A stretch of DNA of 29,460 bases from Neoconidiobolus thromboides FSU 785 (lineage: Eukaryota > Entomophthoromycota > Entomophthoromycetes > Entomophthorales > Neoconidiobolaceae), in the NCBI GenBank assembly GCA_025603075.1, contig MU626491.1, forward strand, positions 1 through 29,460. Direction: 5' to 3'. The notes beneath the pieces are model-generated. The model was not told the DNA's origin and did no database searches. It was given only the letters and a program-made list of their open reading frames with translations. The position numbers were made by a program, and so were the translations under genes. Shown here piece after piece: positions 22,201 to 29,460 of the stretch. Positions within the stretch are counted from its first letter, which is position 1. Every line of letters starts with the position of its first letter.

Positions 22201-24450
22201 TTAAGATTGTATCCTCGAGTTTATACTAATGCGCATGCGTTCTACAGCATCGCTAACAGTTAAATGTACATATCTTGATGCATTACTTACAATTGGTTCA
22301 ATCTCATTACTTAAACCATTTACTTTGAGATCGCCTTCTTCAATTAGTTGAACATTAGCTTCGGTAGTTTGGTTATGGAAGCTTCGTGGCAAAATTGGAG
22401 CAACTGGACTTGTAACTCCAGAAAGCTCCAAAACTTTCAATACTTGAGGATTAGTTGAAACAAAATGCATCTCGAAGAATTTGGTATCCTCGTTAAAGTT
22501 TAAAGAAGAAGAAGCAGAATTTTCTCCAGCAGCGCCTCCGATTTCAAATTCCTGATCTATATTCTCTTTGGAATTTACTTCAATTATCGTTTTATTGTCA
22601 TCAACCCCAGCATATCTTGATAACATGTCTCTGATATCAAATAATCCTTGTAGTCCAGAAGAGTCGATTAAATTAACTGAACTAAAGTCAAAAATAACAG
22701 CTTTAAGGTATGTGAGGGACTTAGGATCTGGAGCAGCAATACCAGTTTGTTTTTCTCTTGCTGCTCTAAGCTTATTTCCTCTTACTTCTAAATCATCACA
22801 CCATAATTTATCTTCCGGATTTACAACTACAGATCCAGATCTAGTTACTTCCAAAACAACATCTAAAAGGCTATCTCTGATGTAGTCAATATTTGGAAAT
22901 ATTAATGATTCTTGAGGCTTAAAGATGAGCACTCCTGGAAGAGGAGAGGATGTTTTATACCCTGGATGCTTTTGGTCAATAAATACTCCAGATCTTCCAA
23001 CGACTTGAGCCAATAAATATAGATGTGGGCGTGCAATTTGATATACTAAAATAAGGAAAGCTAAACCTACTGAAGAGGCAATGCCAATTTCTGCCCCTGC
23101 AAAAAACGTGGCTAAAGTTGCTAATAAAAATACTAGACAATCACTTGGTTGAACTTTCCAAAGATCTAAAACAACTTTATAGGAAGAAACAAGGGAAGAA
23201 GCGGAAACTATAATGATAGCGGAAAGGGTAGCACTAGGTATATAGTAGAAAGCAGGGGTAAGGAAACCTAGAGCCATTAATACGACTGTACCTGTCCAAA
23301 TCCCAGCAAAAGGAGTACGTACTCCAGACTGAGATTTTACTGCAGATCTTGAAAAGGAACCAGTTGCTGGAAAAGCACCAAAGAAAGAAGCAAAAAAATT
23401 ACAAATACCCAAAGCAAAGAGTTCTTGAGAAGAAGAAACTTGGTAGCTAGATTGACGAGCAAAAGCTTTACATAAAGCAACATGTTCTAAAACACCAATA
23501 AGAGTAACTGGAATCAACTCCAATGCTACATCCGATAATAACTGTGGGTTAAGGTTAGGCACCCCAATGTAGTTAAATCCTTTTGGTACTTCTTTTACAA
23601 TTTTCAATGTAAATTTTGGGTTGGAATTAAATACTAAGAATGAAATGATAGTGAAGATTAACACAGCAAGGCCATTAGAAGCAATTTTTAAAAATCTAAT
23701 TGATGGATATTTTTTTGAAAATCTTTTAGAAATGAAGTCCAGGATAAGGATGAAAGCTAATGAACTAAGTCCGAACACAAGGTCTCTCCAATTAAGATTT
23801 GGTATGTTTGTAAAAAAATTATAAATAATTGTGATAGTAGGATCGTTAGATGATACATTAGGGATACCTAATAAAGGAGCAGCCTGAGTAAGGATAATCG
23901 TGAATGCAGAGCCCGTAGTAAATCCAATGATAACAGGATTGGGAATTAAATCAAGTAAAATACCAAGCCTAAATATACCCATGATAAAAGTTATCATAGA
24001 TCCTAAAAAGGCCAGAGCAACGGCAATATCTACCGCAGAAAATTGAGACCCATGATTTAACACTCTTGTAACTACAGAGCCCACGAGTAAAGATAATACA
24101 GCAGTAGGGCCAACCGAAATTTCTCTTGAAGTTCCCATAAGAGAATAAAGCATGACGCCCATAAAACCGGTATATAACCCATAGACTACAGGTAAATTAG
24201 CTAGTTTTGCATATGCTAAAGATTGAGGCACAACCATAACGCCAACAGTTACACCAGCGATAAAGTCGCCTAAGAGCCATTTTCTATTATACTTGGTTGC
24301 CCATGAAAATATTGGAAAAAAAGATTTAAAGTAGGCTGGAGAGGCTTCTTTTACACGGTGAAGAGTACGGGATGTTTTTTCTTTAAAATTTAGTTCACCA
24401 AAGTAATTTCGTGCTTCAATATCATCTTTTAATTTTAACTGCTCGTTCAT
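22201..24450 (-). CDS. SulP/SLC26-type sulfate (anion) permease, complete
   Basis: A 749-aa intronless transporter of the SulP family; fungal members mostly carry sulfate across the plasma membrane. The membrane domain runs about 57-480, with VVPQSLAYAKLANLPVVYGLY (about 73-93), MGTSREISVGPTAVLS, GVLEHVALCKAFAR and the anion-site region ATGSFSRSAV (Arg368), then SGVRTP. The fungal signature IARPHLYLLAQV (472-483) links to a C-terminal STAS domain (about 500-690) with VIFDFSSVNLIDSSGLQGL, in which an Asn/Ser-rich loop (about 628-645) interrupts the domain. All key residues appear intact. It is about 70% identical to the partial gene starting at 27967, in the opposite direction. The start at 24450 is the first ATG and matches the paralogue residue for residue from about position 39. 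Substrate (sulfate versus other anions) is inferred. Confidence 0.96.
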   Translation of the reverse strand: MNEQLKLKDDIEARNYFGELNFKEKTSRTLHRVKEASPAYFKSFFPIFSWATKYNRKWLLGDFIAGVTVGVMVVPQSLAYAKLANLPVVYGLYTGFMGVMLYSLMGTSREISVGPTAVLSLLVGSVVTRVLNHGSQFSAVDIAVALAFLGSMITFIMGIFRLGILLDLIPNPVIIGFTTGSAFTIILTQAAPLLGIPNVSSNDPTITIIYNFFTNIPNLNWRDLVFGLSSLAFILILDFISKRFSKKYPSIRFLKIASNGLAVLIFTIISFLVFNSNPKFTLKIVKEVPKGFNYIGVPNLNPQLLSDVALELIPVTLIGVLEHVALCKAFARQSSYQVSSSQELFALGICNFFASFFGAFPATGSFSRSAVKSQSGVRTPFAGIWTGTVVLMALGFLTPAFYYIPSATLSAIIIVSASSLVSSYKVVLDLWKVQPSDCLVFLLATLATFFAGAEIGIASSVGLAFLILVYQIARPHLYLLAQVVGRSGVFIDQKHPGYKTSSPLPGVLIFKPQESLIFPNIDYIRDSLLDVVLEVTRSGSVVVNPEDKLWCDDLEVRGNKLRAAREKQTGIAAPDPKSLTYLKAVIFDFSSVNLIDSSGLQGLFDIRDMLSRYAGVDDNKTIIEVNSKENIDQEFEIGGAAGENSASSSLNFNEDTKFFEMHFVSTNPQVLKVLELSGVTSPVAPILPRSFHNQTTEANVQLIEEGDLKVNGLSNEIEPIVSNASRYVHLTVSDAVERMRISINSRIQS

Positions 24451-25322
24451 CGTTCGTTATAGATTATTAATTATTAATCAATAAAAAATATTGTTGTTAA
24501 TATTCCAATTATTGATTTTTATAGTATAATTTTATTTCTCCTTATTTTTAACTAATGGTAGGGTCATAATATGAAAAGATTGTGCCATTTTATGTTTGAA
24601 TTAGAACAAACAAATTGAAACAAAAGTTATAGATTATAAATTTTTATTAAGAGTTGTTTTTATTTCTATTTAAAGGCAAAACTTGCTTAAAATCTAAATG
24701 AATTTGCTATTCTTGTGAATGATAAAGATCATTAAGCTTTCTAATTTAATAATGATAATCAAATGTCCAAATAAAAATCACAAATGGTTCTAGATTAACT
24801 GTTATTTTTGTATATTTTATATGAGGTACAACAATTTATTTGAGTCAACTTTGGGACAAAACAAAGAGATAATTAAAAATAAGATCTAGGATTAATGCTG
24901 TATACCAGTAGAAAAAACCTAACAAAAAGCTAAAGCCAATGTAAAATTAGCCCAATATCATCATTTTGTACTAATAGCACGTCATTTAACAGAATATAAC
25001 CACCATCTTAGTGTTTTAACATCAAAACCTTAATCAGGTGTATTAGAATAACCTATTCTGATTAATATATATATGTATTAAATGCATTCGGACATTTATC
25101 GGTTCATTAACCATGGTTTATTGCCTACCACAATACACTATACGCCATATACTGTTAAAGTGTTTAATAGATATGATTAGGTAATAGTTCCAAATAAATA
25201 TCAAATTAAGTTATTATTATAGCGCATTTATATCATTTTACCATTTGTAGTTAGTTTGAGTTATCTGTGTAAAAAGAAGCTGTTCTTCTATTATTGTATT
25301 TCAGATTATATTTTTGTATTAA

Positions 25323-25421
25323 TATGTGTATGTACTTTTTTAAGAATTTTACTGACAATCTTTGTACTTAAAGAGTGCTTAAAAAATAGAAAAAGTGACG
25401 AAATCAAAAAAAACATCCGCA
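25323..25421 (+). mobile_element. MITE copy 9, forward, diverged
   Basis: TA-TGTGTATGTA at the left, ACATCCGCA at the right. The interior TTTAAGAATTTTACTGACAA matches; the right-hand TA has become TT. Confidence 0.75.
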
Positions 25422-25720
25422 TTAGTGGTTAGGGCACTTATTGAATATTGTATTAGTTAAACTATATAACATTCATCAGAGCATGCTTAGTATACTATAT
25501 TATTTATTAAATTACTATCATTTAATATTAAGGTTCACTTAATAGTTTAGACAATAAGTTATAGGGTGACCTAGAGACTTATCTTAACAGAGATATCTAA
25601 AACTGTTTAAAGCAATTATTATATATAAAGTATAATGAAATGACTTTTAGCACTTTGATTTTTTTATGTATTTTTGAGAACCGCAAATGCAAATACTAAT
25701 AGTAGAAATCATACATAATA

Positions 25721-25824
25721 TATGGGGATGTATTTTTGTGTTTAAGAATTTCACTAATAATTTTTCCGCTTAAATAGCGCTTAAAAATGGAAAAAATAAC
25801 GAAGTCAAAAAAAACACTCCCATA
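25721..25824 (+). mobile_element. MITE copy 10, forward
   Basis: TA-TGGGGATGTATTTTTGTG at the left, ACACTCCCA-TA at the right. One of the best preserved copies. Confidence 0.85.
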
Positions 25825-25900
25825 TCATTAATAAAGAATTATTATTAATCAATTTTTTAGCATAATTAAACTCCATTTCTTTCTTTCTAAATAAAATAAT

Positions 25901-26000
25901 TGGAGGATGTTTTTTTTTATTTCATTACTTTTTCCATTTTTAAGCGCTATTTGGGTGGAAACATTGTTAGTAAATTCTTAAATACAAAAATACATCCCCA
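25901..26000 (-). mobile_element. MITE copy 11, reverse
   Basis: TGGAGGATGTTTTTT at the left, ACATCCCCA at the right, with TTTAAGCGCTATTTGGGTGG inside. The flanks are TT rather than TA. Confidence 0.8.
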
Positions 26001-26163
26001 TTTATTAAATACATTTATAAATAGAAAATATTTAATAAAATATTAAAAAAGTTTTTTATGAAATAATTTTCAAAATCAGCTAAAACTTTAATTTTATTCT
26101 TAATTAATAGTTTTTTAGTCAATTTTAAATTATTATTAAAGTTTAAATAGTTTTTAAATAAAG

Positions 26164-26627
26164 TGTGAAATCTGGTACTCAAGGTTTGGAGTCAAGGACA
26201 GCTATTGCTGGGTTGACTACACTATAAGTCGAAAGGTCTTAGTTTATGTGACTAAGATAGACTTGGATTATGAGGAATAGCATGTAATAGGTTACAAGCT
26301 ATATAAGACAGATAGAATAGACAATACTAATGTAAAATCTACGTAAAATACTATTAAAAAAACTTAGTGGCTTTATTAAATGTTCGGGATATCAGGGAAT
26401 AATTCAGTTAAAAAGCCTCGAGCTATTATGTTTTAGAATCTCTTTTATACTCCAGTAAGTATAAATATCAAAACGAGGGGAGAATATTCCTTGAGATGAA
26501 GATAGAAATTCTCATAGCAAATCAAAATAAGAACGTGGAATTGATTTTCTCTGAACTCAAGAACATAACAGCTTAGGCGATTGTTATGCTATAATTAACC
26601 ATGGGACTGACAAAGCGATATTTCACA
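26164..26627. mobile_element. solo LTR with target-site duplication
   Basis: A 464-bp unit bounded by the short inverted repeat TGTGAAAT (26164-26171) and ATTTCACA (26620-26627). The 4-bp duplication AAAG is seen on both sides (26160-26163 and 26628-26631). Its right 305 bp match 1-304 of the window. No internal retrotransposon genes adjoin it, so it is most simply the product of LTR-LTR recombination. Strand and superfamily are not determined. Confidence 0.85.
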
Positions 26628-26686
26628 AAAGTAATACAATTTAACGATAGCCTAGAAAGTTTAAAATCACTAATATAACTTGGTAA

Positions 26687-26790
26687 TATGGGGATGTATT
26701 TTTGTGTTTAAGAATTTACTAACAATGTTTCCACCCAAATAGCGCTTAAAAAGTGGAAAAAATAATGAAGTCAAAAAAAACACTCCCATA
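26687..26790 (+). mobile_element. MITE copy 12, forward
   Basis: TA-TGGGGATGTATTTTTGTG at the left, ACACTCCCA-TA at the right. It shares the ACTCCC variant with copy 10. Confidence 0.85.
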
Positions 26791-26977
26791 TAGTTAATTT
26801 TTAGTTAATATTTTTTTTAACTATTTCTTTTTATAGATATAGTTTTGAAAAAGCTTATTAAGCTTTCAAATACCTTGTAGTTTATAAGTTTATTTATAAT
26901 ATTTTTTATTAATGTTGTATTATATTAATACTGAATTTTACTGATAATATTTAGTATAATATTTATTTTGTATATTA

Positions 26978-27079
26978 TATGGCAGTATTTTTTTTGACTT
27001 TCATCACTTTTTCTATTTTTTAAGTCCTATTTGGGTGGGAAAGCTATTGATAAAATTCTTAAAAAAATACATCCCTATA
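26978..27079 (-). mobile_element. MITE copy 13, reverse, diverged
   Basis: TA-TGGCAGTATTT at the left, ACATCCCTA-TA at the right, with TTTAAGTCCTATTTGGGTGG inside. Confidence 0.8.
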
Positions 27080-27966
27080 TTAAGTTTTTTATTTAAAACT
27101 TTAATAAAATAAAAATTAAACAAATATAAATTGATAATTTATTACTTAGATAAAAAATTTATTTATTGTTTTTAATAAATATGATTTTGACAAAAATTCT
27201 ATTGTATGTTATAGAAAATTTACACAGGTTATTTTTAGTATATTAAAGACTAACTTTACAAGCCATAAAACTTGAATAATCTCTATAAAATACACTATAG
27301 TTGTATAAAGTATAAGTTTGATAGTTTATACAATTTAACTATTAGAGTGCATTTCAACTTATCCTTATACTGTTTTTCCACTCTATTATTTTTATAATTT
27401 ACTACACATCTACTAGTTTTCTCATAAAGCTACCAATTGTTTAGCTAATATCCAGTATTTTGCTAGTGGAGTAAAATATAACTTTAAATTTAATCATTTA
27501 ATAGTAAAAGCGCTGAGCTTAATAATACAAGTTCTCAGTTTTCTTTAGAAATATAACGTAAAATCAACAACAATCTTTAATTTAAAAGCATTTCTATGTT
27601 TGTAAGCAAAATTACACACATCTATGAGTCCTTTAACCATGTGTTAGAAAAAAAGGAACACAACCTGGATATTAAAACAACTAACTTTATTGAGTAATAA
27701 TTTAAATAATTATTTTTATTTCTTGAATTATGAATTTATGATACTTCGGGGTAAAATTAACATTTAAAACTGCTATGATAGAATTTCTATATTTAAAATT
27801 TTAAAGCATAGCAAATGAATATGTTTAGTACAAAACTCATTTATCAAATTCAGTAATACAAATTAGTGGAGAAAGAAAGGGAATTAAAAGACAACTCATA
27901 AGTAAATAAAGAAATACAAATAGGCATATATATAAACAGAAGATGGCAAGAATACATGATTAGAAA

Positions 27967-29460
27967 ATGTTGACAACTTTAAAATTTACCGATGACATAC
28001 AAGAAAGAAAATACCATGGTGATTTAACAGCCAAAGAAAACGTTTATTTAATTATAAAACAAGCGAAGCGTGAAATACCAGACTATTTTAAATCTTTCTT
28101 CCCTATATTTAGTTGGCTTCCAAATTACAATCGTAAATGGATATTACAAGATATGATAGCTGGAATCACTGTAGGAATCATGCTTGTTCCTCAATCTTTA
28201 GCTTATGCAAAACTAGCTAATTTACCATTAGCTTATGGCTTATACACCTCTTTCATATGTCCAATTTTATATCCGCTGATGGGCACCTCTAGGGAAGTCT
28301 CTGTTGGCTCTACAGCCATGTTGTCTCTAATAATAGGCTCTACTATTACTAGAGTAACAAAAATTAATCCTGATTTTTCACCAGTAGATATTGCAGTTGC
28401 TTTGACTTTCTTAAGCTCTATTATTACGGCTATTTTGGGAATATTTAAGTTAGGAATCATTTTAGATTTAATACCAAAACCAGTAATTATGGGCTTTACT
28501 TCGGGTGCTGCTTTAACAATTATTTTAACTCAAGTGCCTACCCTCCTTGGAATTCCAAATGTATCTTCAAGTGATTCAACTACAACTGTTATTTATAACT
28601 TATTTTCGAATATTCCTAAACTTGACTGGGTAGATTTAGTGTTTGGTTTGTGTTCTTTATCATTTATATTTACTTTGAATTTTGTATCTAAAACTCTAAG
28701 TCCAAAGTACCCAGTTATGAGATTCTTAAAAGGGCTTTCAATTGGTTTAACTGTGTTGATATTTACAATCATTTCGTTTGTGGTGTTTAAAACTCGACCC
28801 GATTTTGATTTGAAAATCGTTAAAACGGTACCCCAAGGCTTTGGTTATATAGGAACGCCCAACCTTGACCCCAAGCTGTTAGCTGAAGTTTCTCTTGATT
28901 TATTGCCTGTGATTTTAATTGGGGTTTTAGAACATGTAGCTTTATGTAAAGCTTTTGCAAGACAAGCTAGTTATCAAATCTCATCTTCTCAGGAGTTATT
29001 TGCCTTAGGAGTCAGCAATTTATGCGCTTCATTCTTTTCAGCCTATCCTGCCACCGGCTCTTTTACAGGATCTGCCATAGTCGCACAATCAGGAGTTCAT
29101 ACCCCATTGGCTAGCTCTTTTACAGGAATAGTTGTATTAATGGCAATAAGCTTCCTTACACCAGCCTTTTTTTATATCCCAAATGCTACTTTGGCTGCAA
29201 TTATTGTTGTTTCGGCTTCTTCATTAATATCTTCCTATAAGACTGTTTTTCATTTATGGAAAATTCAGCCTATGGATTGTTTAGTTTTTCTATTAGCAGC
29301 ATTCGCTACATTCTTTGCAGGAACTGAGATCGGTATTGGATCTTCCTTAGGCTTAGCTTTTTTAGTATTAATCTATCGCATTGCACGTCCACACCTTTAT
29401 TTATTATCTCAAGTTATTAATCGAACCAATGTATTTATTGACCATAAACATCCAGCTTAT
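27967..29460 (+). CDS. SulP/SLC26-type anion permease, second copy, 3' end outside the window
   Basis: An open frame of 498 codons running off the right edge, without introns so far. It covers the whole membrane domain and the start of the linker to the STAS domain (IARPHLYLLSQV, 472-483). It aligns with the 22201-24450 product without a single gap from about residue 39 on; a hand count gives 324 identical of 458 (about 71%). Notable differences lie in the anion-site region: SFSRSAV is SFTGSAI, so Arg368 is Gly, and SGVRTP is SGVHTP, so Arg378 is His. In animal SLC26 proteins the matching Arg (prestin Arg399) lies at the anion site, so altered or lost anion transport is possible. The start at 27967 matches the paralogue in length. 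Part of a divergent pair; the missing STAS domain cannot be judged. Confidence 0.95.
   Translation, partial: MLTTLKFTDDIQERKYHGDLTAKENVYLIIKQAKREIPDYFKSFFPIFSWLPNYNRKWILQDMIAGITVGIMLVPQSLAYAKLANLPLAYGLYTSFICPILYPLMGTSREVSVGSTAMLSLIIGSTITRVTKINPDFSPVDIAVALTFLSSIITAILGIFKLGIILDLIPKPVIMGFTSGAALTIILTQVPTLLGIPNVSSSDSTTTVIYNLFSNIPKLDWVDLVFGLCSLSFIFTLNFVSKTLSPKYPVMRFLKGLSIGLTVLIFTIISFVVFKTRPDFDLKIVKTVPQGFGYIGTPNLDPKLLAEVSLDLLPVILIGVLEHVALCKAFARQASYQISSSQELFALGVSNLCASFFSAYPATGSFTGSAIVAQSGVHTPLASSFTGIVVLMAISFLTPAFFYIPNATLAAIIVVSASSLISSYKTVFHLWKIQPMDCLVFLLAAFATFFAGTEIGIGSSLGLAFLVLIYRIARPHLYLLSQVINRTNVFIDHKHPAY

Larger units (their letters stand above)
24451..27966. other. 3.5-kb repeat-rich region between divergent SulP genes
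   Basis: Contains five MITE copies (25323-25421, 25721-25824, 25901-26000, 26687-26790, 26978-27079) and a complete solo LTR (26164-26627). No intact gene was found. Both SulP promoters must lie at its ends. Confidence 0.65.

Noticed and set aside
22568-22885. 105-codon plus-strand frame opposite the first SulP gene
   Set aside because: It is the antisense shadow of the STAS region.
24920-25030. ~36-codon open stretch containing LAQYHHFVLIARHLTEYN
   Set aside because: It is bounded by stops on both sides, has no start and resembles no family that I can name; too short to call a gene or relic.
28233-28460. 75-codon minus-strand frame
   Set aside because: It lies opposite the second SulP gene, whose frame is strongly conserved.
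1-29460. tRNA, rRNA or CRISPR features
   Set aside because: No cloverleaf with T-loop signature, no rRNA segments and no regularly spaced repeats were seen by eye; a covariance-model scan would be decisive.

Overview
The window looks like nuclear DNA from a filamentous or early-diverging fungus. It is very AT-rich. Six genes carry 21 short GT-AG introns (35 to 81 nt), two proteins hold poly-asparagine runs encoded by AAT repeats, and the gene set is fungal: a tricalbin, Vts1, an Oca6-type phosphatase fold, Sen34, a mitochondrial ABC1/ADCK kinase-like protein, a GH47 family member and SulP anion transporters. The Asn-rich, AT-rich style would suit Entomophthoromycota or Glomeromycotina, but that placement is inference. 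No virus, plasmid, CRISPR array or convincing RNA gene was seen.

Layout. Positions 1-304 are the right end of an LTR; the next 1.5 kb has no gene but holds three copies of a ~100-bp MITE. 1873-6320 (+) is a tricalbin in seven exons. It converges on 6687-8581 (-), a mitochondrial ADCK1/Mcp2-type kinase-like gene. 9180-10112 (-) is an OCA6-like phosphatase-fold gene, 10452-11293 (-) is SEN34, and 12022-13605 (-) is VTS1. A gene-poor stretch follows, leading to 14906-15634 (+), a broken gene for a predicted secreted protein with a MITE inside its reading frame. 16515-18386 (+) is an intronless low-complexity orphan. 18913-21207 (-) is a GH47 homologue that appears to have lost its catalytic residues and uses a 9-nt exon. 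22201-24450 (-) and 27967 to the window edge (+) are two intronless SulP transporters, about 70% identical, arranged head to head. Between them lie 3.5 kb of MITEs and a complete solo LTR with target-site duplication.

The genes do not form an operon or an obvious joint system. The housekeeping block (1.9-13.6 kb) serves membrane contact sites, mitochondrial quinone homeostasis, inositol-pyrophosphate-type signalling, tRNA splicing and mRNA decay. The rest (13.6-29.5 kb) is accessory-like: repeats, a pseudogene, an orphan, a probable pseudoenzyme and a duplicated transporter.

The best leads are the inactivated GH47 protein, the micro-exons, the loss of a conserved Arg in the second SulP copy, and the small TA-flanked MITE family with 13 copies in under 30 kb. 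Intron borders were placed by hand from GT-AG signals, frame and family motifs; all six spliced models give whole-codon totals.
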